From an uncultured Dorea sp. (GTDB lineage Bacteria > Bacillota_A > Clostridia > Lachnospirales > Lachnospiraceae), in assembly GCA_910579015.1 (NCBI GenBank), contig CAJTRO010000004.1, positions 1-64,000 of the forward strand: a DNA stretch of 64,000 nt, read 5' to 3'. Of the stretch, positions 50,332 through 59,758 are shown in pieces; the stretch's first letter is position 1, and each line of letters begins with the position of its first letter. Below the pieces are notes generated by a model. The model was not told the DNA's origin. It saw only the letters and a list, made by a program, of their open reading frames with translations, and did not search any database. The translations under genes and the position numbers were made by a program.

Positions 50332-51420
50332 ATGAGAAAAAGGAACAAGTTGTTGGCAATGTTACTGTGTACAGTGATGACTGCGGTGCTTGCAGGATGC
50401 AGCTCTTCTTCTGAGACAGCAGGAGGATCGGGAGATAACAACGCAGACAAAACGAAGACGGAAGACTCTTCTGATAAGGGTTCGGGCGCGGCCGCATCAG
50501 GAGTCAAAGGCGTGATCGACGGACTGGATGTTCCGTCTCTTGAGGGCAGGACGATAGGAGTTGCCGTGCTTGGTACAGATCATGAATTCGACCTGAAAGC
50601 TTACCAGGGGCAGATTGACCGGATTGAGGAGCTTGGCGGTAAGGCAGTTGCGGTTGACGGGGAGAGAAACGACCAGAAGCATATCTCTGATATTGAGAAT
50701 ATGATTACTCAGAAGCCGGACGCGATCATTAAACAGCTTGGGGATGCGGATGTATACGAGCCGGTCATGAAGAAGATTTCAGATGCGGGGATCCCACTGT
50801 TTACGGTCGACCTGGTAAGCCAGTATTCTATCTGCAACAGTACCTCCGATAACTATCTGGTAGGCGAGGAGCTGGCGAGAAACATGTATGAGGACCTGGG
50901 AGGGAAAGGCAGAATCGCCGTATTCAACGGTTTTTATGGGGTGCGTGTCTGCGGGATCAGATATGACATGATGAAATATGTGGCGAAGGATTATCCGAAT
51001 ATTGAGTTCATCGAACCGGAGCTTCAGGATGTCATTACCGGAGCGGCTGAGGATGCAAGAAAGAAGACGCTTGATCTGCTGACGAAAGAGAAAGAGATTG
51101 ACGCGATCTGGCTGGCATGGGATACGCCGTGTGTGGGAGTTGCCCAGGCGTGTAAAGAGGCAGGAAGAGACGATATCAAGATATACGCGGTTGACGGTTC
51201 TTCAACCGTACTGGAACTGGTGGCGGATCCGGAATCTGCAATGTATGGCGATATGGCGCAGAATCCCTACCAGATCGGCCAGGCGGCAGTCGACGAATGT
51301 GCAAGATATCTGGCAGGCGAGGAGGTTCCAAGCACGGTATATTCCGCTCCGGTTTATGTGAATAAGGTGAACTGGGAGAATGCGGTAAAGGAACTGGGGA
51401 TTGAGATTGGCAAAGAGTAA
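50332..51420 (+). CDS. Sugar ABC transporter substrate-binding lipoprotein (RbsB/Peripla_BP_4 type)
   Basis: A 362-residue lipoprotein. The lipobox is VLAGC with Cys23. A Ser/Asp/Lys-rich linker precedes the two-lobed periplasmic-binding fold (GRTIGVAVLGTDHEFD; MITQKPDAIIKQLGDA; IKIYAVDGSSTV-like region near the end). It is the type of binding protein used with RbsA/RbsC-type transporters for ribose, xylose or related sugars. AAAGGAGG lies upstream. The following genes encode the ATPase and two permeases. Confidence 0.92.
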   Translation: MRKRNKLLAMLLCTVMTAVLAGCSSSSETAGGSGDNNADKTKTEDSSDKGSGAAASGVKGVIDGLDVPSLEGRTIGVAVLGTDHEFDLKAYQGQIDRIEELGGKAVAVDGERNDQKHISDIENMITQKPDAIIKQLGDADVYEPVMKKISDAGIPLFTVDLVSQYSICNSTSDNYLVGEELARNMYEDLGGKGRIAVFNGFYGVRVCGIRYDMMKYVAKDYPNIEFIEPELQDVITGAAEDARKKTLDLLTKEKEIDAIWLAWDTPCVGVAQACKEAGRDDIKIYAVDGSSTVLELVADPESAMYGDMAQNPYQIGQAAVDECARYLAGEEVPSTVYSAPVYVNKVNWENAVKELGIEIGKE

Positions 51421-51458
51421 TGACGTGCCGCAGGGTGAGGCAGCAGGAAGGGGAATAT

Positions 51459-52979
51459 ATGTCTAATTCAGAATATATATTGGAAATGCTGAATGTCAGC
51501 AAGGAATTTCCCGGAGTAAAAGCATTATCAGACGTCACGATCCAGATAAAAAAGGGTGAAGTTCACGGGCTGGTCGGGGAAAATGGCGCGGGAAAATCAA
51601 CAATCATGAAGATCCTTGCGGGACTTTACAGTAATGATGGCGGGAAGATTATTTTCAACGGGGAAGATATAACGAAAAAACTGAATGCACGCACCGCAGA
51701 ACAGCTTGGCATCAGCTTCATCCATCAGGAAAGATATGTAGTTTCACATCTTACGGTTGCGGAGATGCTGTTCCTGGGAGTGGAGAAGACCAGAACCTTA
51801 TTTAAGCTCATGGACAAGAGAGGTATGGTAAAGCTTGCCGAGCAGATGCTGGAAGAAAAGGTGGGAGTGAAATTATCCGGTAATATGCTGGTGAGCCAGC
51901 TGACTGTAGGCGAGCAGCAGCTCATACAGATATGCAGAGCGCTGATGAGCGATCCGAAGGTTATCGTATTTGACGAGCCTACAGCGGTGCTTGCAAAAAA
52001 AGAGGCTGAGAGGCTGTTTCAAATCATCAGACAGCTGAAAAAGGATAAGGGAGTTATCTATATTTCTCATTATTTTGCAGAAGTCCTGGATCTGTGCGAC
52101 CGGGTTACAGTCCTTAGAAACGGGAAGAAGATCGACACGGTTCATGCAGAGGATGTGACCATTGATTCTCTTGTCACGATGATGGTCGGGCGCAATATCC
52201 TTGAGCAGTATCCGCCGAAGACGAGAAAGGCGGGCGAGACTGTTCTGTCGGTGAAGGGGCTGACGCACAGGAAGGAATTCCACGATCTTAATTTTGAAGT
52301 CCGGCGGGGCGAGATAGTGGGGATTACAGGTCTGATGGGCTCCGGGCATGACAAGGTGGGGATCGGAATCTATGACAGCCGTGATATTACCGGAGGCGAG
52401 GTAGAGTTTAAGGGAAAAAAGATGTCCTATATCAGTCCGGATAAAGCTGTTGCAGCAAAGATGGGATATGTTCCGGATGACAGAAGGGGACTCGGCGCGA
52501 TTCAAAATATGACGGTGAAGGAAAATATCACGCTTGCGTGTCTGAAAGATATGACGCGTCACGGGATCATATCGGATAAGGAAGAGAAAAAGGCCGTGGA
52601 GGAGCAGATTGAAAAACTCAGGATCAAGACACCCGGGGGAGACGTTATCAGCGGAAATTTAAGCGGAGGAAACCAGCAGAAAGTGGTGCTGTCCAGATGG
52701 CTGAGCGACCAGTCGGAGCTTTACATTTTGAATCAGCCTACTTCGGGTATTGATATTGGGGCCAGGGCAGATATTTATAAAATCATTGACGAGATGGCAA
52801 AGAGCGGAGCAGGCGTACTGATGATCACCCAGGATATTCAGGAATTATACGGAATGTCGGACAGGATTATCGTGATGTTCCGCGGGGAAACAGTGTTGGA
52901 GCTGGAGACGACTAGTGAGGATATGACGGATCAGATCATAGTTGCTTCGATGGGAGGAGGTGCCGGTGATGAAGAATAA
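51459..52979 (+). CDS. Sugar ABC transporter ATP-binding protein (RbsA/MglA type, two domains)
   Basis: A 506-residue protein with two ABC domains. The first has GENGAGKST (Walker A), a signature LTVGEQQ and VFDEPTA (Walker B). The second has a degenerate Walker A (GLMGSGHDKVG), the signature LSGGNQQKVVLSRWL and a Walker B with Asn-Gln (LNQPTSG) instead of Asp-Glu. Such asymmetry is normal in this family. I chose ATG 51459 with GGAAGGGGA upstream; a start at 51420 abutting the previous stop is possible. Partners are the two permeases that follow. Confidence 0.93.
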   Translation: MSNSEYILEMLNVSKEFPGVKALSDVTIQIKKGEVHGLVGENGAGKSTIMKILAGLYSNDGGKIIFNGEDITKKLNARTAEQLGISFIHQERYVVSHLTVAEMLFLGVEKTRTLFKLMDKRGMVKLAEQMLEEKVGVKLSGNMLVSQLTVGEQQLIQICRALMSDPKVIVFDEPTAVLAKKEAERLFQIIRQLKKDKGVIYISHYFAEVLDLCDRVTVLRNGKKIDTVHAEDVTIDSLVTMMVGRNILEQYPPKTRKAGETVLSVKGLTHRKEFHDLNFEVRRGEIVGITGLMGSGHDKVGIGIYDSRDITGGEVEFKGKKMSYISPDKAVAAKMGYVPDDRRGLGAIQNMTVKENITLACLKDMTRHGIISDKEEKKAVEEQIEKLRIKTPGGDVISGNLSGGNQQKVVLSRWLSDQSELYILNQPTSGIDIGARADIYKIIDEMAKSGAGVLMITQDIQELYGMSDRIIVMFRGETVLELETTSEDMTDQIIVASMGGGAGDEE

Positions 52980-53934
52980 GCAGATAAGCGCACAACTGAT
53001 GAGAAGCAGCGGGTATATAGCATTTCTGATCATTATGGTCTTTTTCACAATAAAAGCGCCGGCCTTCCTTTCGTATGGCAATCTGGTGAATATCATGGCG
53101 CAGTCTTCGGTGCTCGGCATCTGCGGTTATGGGCTCACCGGAATATTCATAGGCGGCGGGGATGATGTGATCAGGGGAGGAACAGACCTTTCTATCACGC
53201 TCAATATGGCGGTGGCGGGATCCGTTATTGCTGTCATGGTGAACCGGGGGCAGTCCCTTGGGATTGCATTTCTTACGGCGGCGGCCGCAAGTGTGGTCAT
53301 CGAAGCTGTTAATGCATTTACCGTCGTTAAGCTGAAGATGATACCACTGCTCAGCACAATCTGTATGATGTACGTCCTTCAGGGTGTCGAGCGGATCCTC
53401 ACAAACAATGTGGTGGTGGCCGCATCACATCCCCGGCTGTTCTTTATTGCCGATACGGCTGTTCTGGGCGTGCCGGTGATGGCGTGGATCTTTATTGGAG
53501 TAACCATTGTCATGTATCTGATCTTTAATGTCTGTTCCTATGGAAACAGAGTCAGCGCCGTTGGGGGGAGTGAACTGGCGGCAAAGGCAAATGGGATCAA
53601 TGTACCGTTTATTGTAACCACTACATATCTGATTGCCGGACTGATGGCAGCGATATCAGCGGTTCTGATGGTGGCGAGGCTCTCAAGCTATACGCCGGGC
53701 GCGGGCGATCTGCAACTGTTCGACGTTATGCTTGTCAGCTATCTCGGGGCGGTATTTTCAAGAAGATACAGACCTAATATTCCGGGAACCTTTATTGCGT
53801 CTCTGTTCGTGGGGGTGCTGACAAATGGATTTACACTCATTAACGTGCCATCGTACTGGGTGTATGCGATCAAGGGCGCTTTGATTCTCGTTACAGTTTC
53901 GATCACGACGATACAGAAGAGGAGGGCGGTATGA
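52969..53934 (+). CDS. Sugar ABC transporter permease (RbsC type) 1
   Basis: A BPD_transp_2-type permease of 321 residues with eight or more membrane helices. The start ATG 52969 lies inside the ATPase gene (11-base overlap) with GGAGGAGG upstream. Family stretches include GGTDLSITLNMAVAGSVIAVMV and GSELAAKANGIN. It pairs with the next permease as a heterodimer. The end overlaps that gene by four bases. Confidence 0.92.
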   Translation: MKNKQISAQLMRSSGYIAFLIIMVFFTIKAPAFLSYGNLVNIMAQSSVLGICGYGLTGIFIGGGDDVIRGGTDLSITLNMAVAGSVIAVMVNRGQSLGIAFLTAAAASVVIEAVNAFTVVKLKMIPLLSTICMMYVLQGVERILTNNVVVAASHPRLFFIADTAVLGVPVMAWIFIGVTIVMYLIFNVCSYGNRVSAVGGSELAAKANGINVPFIVTTTYLIAGLMAAISAVLMVARLSSYTPGAGDLQLFDVMLVSYLGAVFSRRYRPNIPGTFIASLFVGVLTNGFTLINVPSYWVYAIKGALILVTVSITTIQKRRAV

Positions 53935-54935
53935 TTATGAAGAAGAAATCCTTTGATATAGGAAGATTTTTGTATGACAATACGACTACACTTTTATTAC
54001 TGGCAATCTTCCTCTTTTTCTCAGTCTTTGCACGTGGATTTCTGACGATTGGAAATATAACGACAGTGCTCAGCTCTTCGTCCGTATTGCTGTTGATTTC
54101 ACTTGGAATGTGCTTCGTTGTGATCAGCGGAGGAACAGATCTTTCGGTTGCCGCGGCCTACGGACTGGGCGGTATGGTGTGCGTCCTCTGCATCCGGGCC
54201 GGGTTGTCCCCGGTTCTCGCGATCGGCCTTGCACTTGCCACGGGGGCGGTATTTGGGCTGATCAACAGCTTTCTGATATTAAAGGTGGGGATATCGGTGT
54301 GGCTTGCGACGCTGGGAACACTGTTCATCGGAGAGAGTATTGAGCGGATTGTGACAAAGGGAGGTACACCCATCTACCTGTCAAGAGTAAGCGGACTGTT
54401 TGAGAGTATTGGGCAGGGAACCGTGGTTAACATTAAGCAGCCGGGAGCCAATATCACGATCAAATCGTCTCTGGTCCTGGCCCTGGTTCTGGCGGTAATA
54501 GCGGCATTTTTCCTGAAGAAAACCGTTTTCGGAAGGCATCTGTATGCGGCTGGGTTACAGCGTCAGGCCGCGGAGCTTGCAGGCGTATCAGCGAAGCGGT
54601 GTGTGACCGTGGCCTTTGTTGTCAGCGGGATGCTCTGTTGTCTGGGCGGAGTGATAGGAAGCTCTCAGCTCGTTTCCTACATTCCGGTAAATGGGCGTTA
54701 TTATCTGCTGGATGCCATCGGGACCGTATTTATAGGCAGTACGATGCACAAGAGGGGCTTTGCAAATATAGGCGGTACGGTAACAGGGGTATTGTTTTTC
54801 AGTTTTATGACAAACGGGCTGAACTTGCTGGGAGTGCAGTATTACTGGCAGTATGTAATAAGAGGAGGACTGATATTAGTTGTCCTGGCAATTAATGCCT
54901 ACCAGAGAAATGTGTGGGCGCTCAGAACAAAGTGA
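53931..54935 (+). CDS. Sugar ABC transporter permease (RbsC type) 2
   Basis: A 334-residue permease paralogous to the previous one, with VVISGGTDLSVAAAYGLGGMV and RQAAELAGVSAKR as family marks. It starts at the ATGA overlap. A second permease gene is typical of LsrC/LsrD and some pentose transporters, where two different subunits form the channel. Confidence 0.92.
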   Translation: MIMKKKSFDIGRFLYDNTTTLLLLAIFLFFSVFARGFLTIGNITTVLSSSSVLLLISLGMCFVVISGGTDLSVAAAYGLGGMVCVLCIRAGLSPVLAIGLALATGAVFGLINSFLILKVGISVWLATLGTLFIGESIERIVTKGGTPIYLSRVSGLFESIGQGTVVNIKQPGANITIKSSLVLALVLAVIAAFFLKKTVFGRHLYAAGLQRQAAELAGVSAKRCVTVAFVVSGMLCCLGGVIGSSQLVSYIPVNGRYYLLDAIGTVFIGSTMHKRGFANIGGTVTGVLFFSFMTNGLNLLGVQYYWQYVIRGGLILVVLAINAYQRNVWALRTK

Positions 54936-54971
54936 CAGTCAAAACAAAAAATCAGGAGGGAAGGAATCAAA

Positions 54972-55676
54972 ATGAGCAATTATTTATCTGACAGAGAGGC
55001 AAAGGAGCTGATCTGCGAAATAGGGAGAAGAGTTTTCGCAAAGGGGCTTGTGGCGGCGAATGACGGAAATATCACGCTTCGCACAGGGGAGAATGAGATC
55101 TGGGCGACGCCCACAGGAGTGAGTAAGGGTTATATGACGCCGGATATGCTGGTGAAAATGGATTTTGAGGGCAATGTTCTGGAGGGAATGTGGAAGCCTT
55201 CGTCAGAGGTGAAGATGCACCTGAGAGTGTATAAGGAAAATCCGTCAGTCGGAGGGACGGTACATGCTCATCCGCCTGTGGCGACATCCTATGCCATAAC
55301 AGGGGAATGGATGGACCAGCCGATATTCGCAGAATCAATCATTCAGCTTGGAGTAGTTCCGGTTGCAGAGTATGCGACACCTGGAACACAGGAGGTTCCT
55401 GATTCGGTGGCTCCCTTCTGCAAAGACTACAATTGCTGTCTTTTGGCGGCTCATGGGGCGCTGACGTGGGGCGCGGATCTGATGCAGGCGTATTACAGAA
55501 TGGAGGCGCTGGAGCATTTTGCCAAGATACATACAGCGGTGATCGGACACAGGAAACCGGCGCAGATGTTAACGGAGAAACAAGTGGACAGGCTGCTCGA
55601 AATAAGGGCGAGCTGTAATAATGGAAGTCCGGCAGGCGGAATACCGGCAAACAGGGGGACGATGCAGTATGAATAA
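54972..55676 (+). CDS. Class II aldolase/adducin family (fuculose-phosphate aldolase type)
   Basis: A 234-residue zinc aldolase of the FucA/AraD family. Zinc ligands are in VHAHPPVA and LLAAHGALTWG. The N-terminal ANDGNITLRTGENEIWATPTG region binds the phosphate. It should cleave a ketose 1-phosphate to DHAP and an aldehyde, or act as an epimerase. GGAGGGAAGG is upstream. The last codons overlap the start of the alcohol dehydrogenase gene. Confidence 0.9.
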   Translation: MSNYLSDREAKELICEIGRRVFAKGLVAANDGNITLRTGENEIWATPTGVSKGYMTPDMLVKMDFEGNVLEGMWKPSSEVKMHLRVYKENPSVGGTVHAHPPVATSYAITGEWMDQPIFAESIIQLGVVPVAEYATPGTQEVPDSVAPFCKDYNCCLLAAHGALTWGADLMQAYYRMEALEHFAKIHTAVIGHRKPAQMLTEKQVDRLLEIRASCNNGSPAGGIPANRGTMQYE

Positions 55677-56841
55677 TTTTCAGTATTATAATCCTACAAA
55701 GGTTGTTTTTGGAGAAGGGGAATTTGGCAGTCTCGGGGCGGAGGTAAAGGCACTGGGGGATACCGCCCTCTTGATCAAGCAGGAGGGGCCTCTTGAAGAG
55801 ATGGGCGTATATGCGGAAGCGGTAAGGAGTATGGAGGAAGCGGGGATCAGGGTTCATGTGCTTGAGTATATCACGAGTAATCCGAAGCTTTCTAAGATCA
55901 GGGAAGGCATAGCCATTGCAAAGGAGAAGAAGATCAACGTTATTGTGTCGGTTGGCGGGGGAAGCGCGATTGATGCGGGGAAGGCCATAGCCATAGGCGC
56001 ACCGTGCAAGGATGATGTGTGGGATTTTTTCCGGAGAGAGAAGATGGTTACGGAGGCGCTGCCCATGGTGGCGGTAAGTACGATCTCTGCCACCGGGGCG
56101 GAGACAAGCTGTCATGTAGTAGTCACCAATGACGAGGAAGCGGATGCCGCAAAATGGCAGAAGTGGGCGCTCCATGACGCTCATGCATTCCCTGATACAG
56201 CGATCATTGATCCGAGACTTCTTGCTTCGGTTCCGAAACGGCTTACTGCGGCGGGAATGGCGGATACGATCTCACATGTAATAGAAGGATATTTTGACGG
56301 AGTTCCTGATAATCCTGTCTCGGACCGGATAGGCGAGGGGATTGTGATGACGGTTATCGAGAATGAGAGGGTACTGGACCACCCGGATGACCTTAAGGCC
56401 AGGGCGGCTCTCAGCTGGGCGGCAACACTTGCCATGAGCGGATTGCAGGACTGCGGGCGTTCGAACGCAGGTTTCCCGGCTCACTGGATCCAGCACGCGG
56501 TAGGCGCATTGACGGATTCCTCTCACGGTGAGGGGCTGGCAGTGATCAATCCGGCATGGCTTGAATTTGTCAACCAGAAGCATCCGGAGAAATTCGTGCA
56601 GTTTGCAGAGCGTGTGTTCGGCCTTGAGCGGACAGCAGGCATGAGTGATGTGGAATACGGGCAAGCGGGGATTGATGCCTTGAAGGCTGTGTTTGGGCGC
56701 TGGGGATTACCGTCGGCTCTTGGGGAGCTTGGGGTGACGGAAGGCATGATCCCGGATATCATTCAGGGAGTGCTTGACAGCCCGGAGACATATGTATTCG
56801 AAGAGGAGATGCTAGAGCGGGTTCTGCGAAGATGTATGTAA
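55669..56841 (+). CDS. Iron-containing alcohol dehydrogenase
   Basis: A 390-residue group III dehydrogenase. GGGSAIDAGKAIA binds the nucleotide. Metal ligands are in GMADTISHVIEGY, FPAHWIQHAVG and SHGEGLAV. With the aldolase it may reduce lactaldehyde or glycolaldehyde to a diol, as FucO does. I chose ATG 55669, overlapping the aldolase end by eight bases, over the longer frame from 55621. A structured repeat follows. Confidence 0.92.
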   Translation: MNNFQYYNPTKVVFGEGEFGSLGAEVKALGDTALLIKQEGPLEEMGVYAEAVRSMEEAGIRVHVLEYITSNPKLSKIREGIAIAKEKKINVIVSVGGGSAIDAGKAIAIGAPCKDDVWDFFRREKMVTEALPMVAVSTISATGAETSCHVVVTNDEEADAAKWQKWALHDAHAFPDTAIIDPRLLASVPKRLTAAGMADTISHVIEGYFDGVPDNPVSDRIGEGIVMTVIENERVLDHPDDLKARAALSWAATLAMSGLQDCGRSNAGFPAHWIQHAVGALTDSSHGEGLAVINPAWLEFVNQKHPEKFVQFAERVFGLERTAGMSDVEYGQAGIDALKAVFGRWGLPSALGELGVTEGMIPDIIQGVLDSPETYVFEEEMLERVLRRCM

Positions 56842-56844
56842 GGT

Positions 56845-57021
56845 GTATACTCGTTACTGTTCACACCCTACGGGTGCTCCAGTAACAGTATCCAGCCCAT
56901 TTTAAGTCGCCTTCGGCGAGGGGCTGGATATATCGCTGTCATTACTTCCTTGGCCGGACACCTTGCAGCGCAGTGCAAGGTGCCGTGTGAACAGTAACGC
57001 CGTGTGGACAGTAACGTATAC
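56845..57021 (+). repeat. Compound inverted-repeat element
   Basis: GTTACTGTTCACAC (56853-56866) pairs with GTGTGAACAGTAAC (56985-56998). GTATAC at 56845 also matches ACAGTAACGTATAC at 57008-57021, so two competing partners exist for the first arm. Inside are two hairpins: CCAGCCC/GGGCTGG with a nested CGCCTTCGGCG, and CACCTTGCA/TGCAAGGTG. It lies between the dehydrogenase and the kinase gene. Confidence 0.8.
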
Positions 57022-57081
57022 TCCCTTTGGTCTTAGCAATTGACAAAAAAAAGTAAAGGTGATAAGGTTAGGGAGGATATT

Positions 57082-58506
57082 ATGGCATATCTGATATACG
57101 ATATAGGAACAGGAAATTCCCGTGTCAGCATTGTGTCAGAGCAGAAAGAGATGATAGGGCTTCGAACGTTTGAGAATAGGTATTACCGGGATTTTAGATA
57201 TAAGGATGCGCTTTATTTTAAGCCGGAGGAGATGCTTTTGGAGGTTATGCGCTGTACGGGAGAGCTTTTAAAGGCACACCCGGAAGTACGGATAGAGGCA
57301 GTGACCGCAACGAGTGCAAGAGAGTCCATCGTCCTTATTGACCGGGAGGGCCATTGGTTTTATGGTCTGCCGAATATTGATAACAGAGGAGAAGAATGGA
57401 TGGACGCCATTCCCGGAAAGGATGAGGTGTACCGAAAGACCGGCAGGTGGGTGTCGACGGTATTCTCCGCGGGAAAGCTTATGGGACTTAAGAAGCGTTA
57501 TCCGGATATTTACACACGTATTGAAGGGATTACAAGCTTAAGCGGATGGATCGGATATGTATTTACGGGAGAGCTTGTCATGGAGTATTCTCAGGCGTGT
57601 GAAACTCAGCTGTTTGATATCGGAAAGCGCGAGTGGGATGAGAAGCTGTGTGCTCTGTTTGGGATTAATCCGGGGATACTTCCGAGAGTGTGTGCGGCTT
57701 CTGTATCGCTTGGAAGAGTGAAAGGATCACTGTGTGAGGAGTTGGGGCTTCAGAAGGAGACGGTATTTACCGCCGGAGGGGCGGATACTCAGGCCGCCGT
57801 GTACGGGACGGATGCGTGTGAGAAGGAGATTGTGATCGTCTCCGGCACGACCTCGCCTGTGGTGACGATTGTGCCGGAGAGATTCTATGACGCTGCAAAA
57901 AGATGCTGGGTGGACTGTTATCTGGACGGCAGAAGTTACCAGATTGAAACGAACGCCGGAGTTTCGGGCATGAACTATCAGATATTGAAGCGTATCTTTT
58001 TTGAGGATGTGGATTATTCGGTGCTCGATCAAAAGATGAGGGAAAAATCCCGGATCATGTGTGTGGCATCGCTTGGTACGCTGATATTTTCTGAGAACAA
58101 GACGTTAAAGAACGGCGGGTTTTTTATGGCGGCGCCCCTGGATGAAGAGATGGACCGCTATGATTTTGCATTTGCCCTGGCGGCGGATATCGCATGTGGT
58201 ATTGTCACGCAGTATCATAGTCTGTGCGGGATAATCCCCTGTGAAAGAAGCTATATTCTGGGATGCGGGGGCGGGTTTCAGTCTGAGATGCTGTGTCAGC
58301 TGATTGCGGATCTTGCACAGAAGACGCTCATCATCAGAAGCAGTTACAGACAGGCATCGGTTATAGGATGTGTGAAGCTCTGCAATGACTATTTTGGAAG
58401 GAAAAATGACAAAAGTCCCGAGAAAAGAGTCTATCATCCCAGGGAGAACCGGATGATAGAGGAGTATTTTGACAGGTGGACGGCTGTCAGGACACGGATC
58501 AATTAA
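57082..58506 (+). CDS. FGGY-family carbohydrate kinase
   Basis: A 474-residue sugar kinase. The N-terminal ATPase-fold strand is LIYDIGTGNSRVSIV; the substrate region includes NIDNRGEEWMD; the C-terminal domain has GADTQAAVYG, SGTTSPVV and LGCGGGFQSEML. I chose ATG 57082 with AGGGAGGATATT upstream. It probably phosphorylates the imported sugar before the aldolase step. The closest classical pattern is rhamnulokinase, fuculokinase or LsrK; which one cannot be decided. Confidence 0.9.
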   Translation: MAYLIYDIGTGNSRVSIVSEQKEMIGLRTFENRYYRDFRYKDALYFKPEEMLLEVMRCTGELLKAHPEVRIEAVTATSARESIVLIDREGHWFYGLPNIDNRGEEWMDAIPGKDEVYRKTGRWVSTVFSAGKLMGLKKRYPDIYTRIEGITSLSGWIGYVFTGELVMEYSQACETQLFDIGKREWDEKLCALFGINPGILPRVCAASVSLGRVKGSLCEELGLQKETVFTAGGADTQAAVYGTDACEKEIVIVSGTTSPVVTIVPERFYDAAKRCWVDCYLDGRSYQIETNAGVSGMNYQILKRIFFEDVDYSVLDQKMREKSRIMCVASLGTLIFSENKTLKNGGFFMAAPLDEEMDRYDFAFALAADIACGIVTQYHSLCGIIPCERSYILGCGGGFQSEMLCQLIADLAQKTLIIRSSYRQASVIGCVKLCNDYFGRKNDKSPEKRVYHPRENRMIEEYFDRWTAVRTRIN

Positions 58507-58521
58507 CTAGAAGGAAGAGAT

Positions 58522-59475
58522 ATGAAGCAGGCAAAGATTCACAATTATGCATTAATAGAACAGGTTGGAAGGATGTATTATATCTTGCAGATGAACCAGC
58601 AGACGATCGCAGACAAGCTGGGGTTGAGCCGTACTACAGTAGTACGGCTTCTTGCCGAAGGAAGGGAAGAGGGGATCATCCAGATCTATATCTGCGGGCA
58701 GGACAGAGGGCTTCGGCATACGGAGCTGGAGACGGAGCTGCAAAAAAGATATCATCTGAGGGATATTGTCATTGCGAGAAATTCCGGCCCCAATGCGATC
58801 TATAATGTGGCGGCAAAATATATCCAGGGAATTGTTCCTGAGAAGGGGATTCTGGCAATATCCGGCGGGAAGACGATGTACACGGTGGCGGATTATTTTT
58901 ACCCGGTGGACAGGGAAAAAGAGCTGAATATCGTGCAGTTGACCGGTGTGTTCGGAGATGGGATCCCGGGGATGTCAGTTGCCCAGAGATGGTCCGAAAA
59001 GCTCAACAGTAATGTAACGTATCTGTCGGCGCCCGGTATTGTGAGTACCCCCGGGCAGAGGCAGCTGTTCATGAATGAGTTCCATATTACGAAGGCATAT
59101 GAGGCGATCCGGGAGGCGGAGATGACCATATCCGGTATAGGAACCCCGAAGGTTGTACTGGAGAATATTTCAGCGGATTATCCAAAGGAGCGGTTCGAAC
59201 GGCTGGAGCAGGATTGTGTCGGTGATATTATGTTCCATTTCTATAATGCCAGAGGTGAATTTAATGCCCCGGGTATCTCGGAGTGCGTGGTCGGGGCGAC
59301 GATCGAAGATTATATGAAGATACCGAACCGGGTTGCGATAGCATTCGGAAGTGAAAAGACAGCGGCGATCCATGCGGCCATGAAGGGCGGGATTGTTAAT
59401 ATTATGATAACAGATGAAGAGACTGCGAGAGAATTGGGGGCGGGGGAAGGAGAGTTTGAAAGAGAAGGTTTATAA
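58522..59475 (+). CDS. SorC/DeoR-type sugar-binding transcriptional regulator
   Basis: A 317-residue SorC-family regulator. The N-terminal helix-turn-helix is MNQQTIADKLGLSRTTVVRLLAEGREEGIIQI. The effector domain (residues about 60-310) includes AISGGKTMYTVADYF and IGTPKVVLENIS. Such proteins bind a phosphorylated sugar made by the cognate kinase. It lies last in the operon, 16 bases after the kinase, so it probably senses the kinase product and controls the promoter at 49.2 kb. Confidence 0.92.
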   Translation: MKQAKIHNYALIEQVGRMYYILQMNQQTIADKLGLSRTTVVRLLAEGREEGIIQIYICGQDRGLRHTELETELQKRYHLRDIVIARNSGPNAIYNVAAKYIQGIVPEKGILAISGGKTMYTVADYFYPVDREKELNIVQLTGVFGDGIPGMSVAQRWSEKLNSNVTYLSAPGIVSTPGQRQLFMNEFHITKAYEAIREAEMTISGIGTPKVVLENISADYPKERFERLEQDCVGDIMFHFYNARGEFNAPGISECVVGATIEDYMKIPNRVAIAFGSEKTAAIHAAMKGGIVNIMITDEETARELGAGEGEFEREGL

Positions 59476-59528
59476 GAGTATTGGAAGGCTGACTGAAAAT
59501 TGATAAGTGATATATGAAAAGAATACAG

Positions 59529-59567
59529 ACCGCTATACCAGGAAAAACTGAGTATAGCGGTTTTTTT
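59529..59567 (+). terminator. Terminator ending the sugar operon
   Basis: ACCGCTATAC pairs perfectly with GTATAGCGGT around an 11-13 base loop and is followed by seven Ts. Confidence 0.9.
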
Positions 59568-59634
59568 GCAGGATAAATAGACAGACAAAAAGAATAAAAA
59601 ATAAGAATTATATGTAAATTAAGAGTAAATGCGT

Positions 59635-59671
59635 GAAACGAATGAAACAATAATGAAACAAATGAAACAAT
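59635..59671 (+). repeat. ATGAAACAA direct repeats upstream of the LacI promoter
   Basis: Three or four tandem copies of ATGAAACAA or close variants end one base before the -35 box. They might be binding sites for the regulator, although LacI sites are usually palindromes. Confidence 0.5.
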
Positions 59672-59672
59672 A

Positions 59673-59701
59673 TTGACAATTTGTAGGCGTATTTTTATAA
59701 T
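59673..59701 (+). promoter_or_regulatory. Sigma-A promoter of the LacI/CUT1 operon
   Basis: TTGACA (59673-59678), 17 bases, TATAAT (59696-59701). Both hexamers are perfect. Confidence 0.75.
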
Positions 59702-59758
59702 GAATCACATAAACTTGGTTGAAAAGTACAGAATCTAAGCAGGTATTGTCAGCGGAGA

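Noticed and set aside
49296..59475. Calling the operon a true lsr (AI-2) operon
   Set aside because: The layout is similar, but LsrF and LsrG equivalents are absent, while a FucA/AraD-type aldolase and an iron alcohol dehydrogenase are present.
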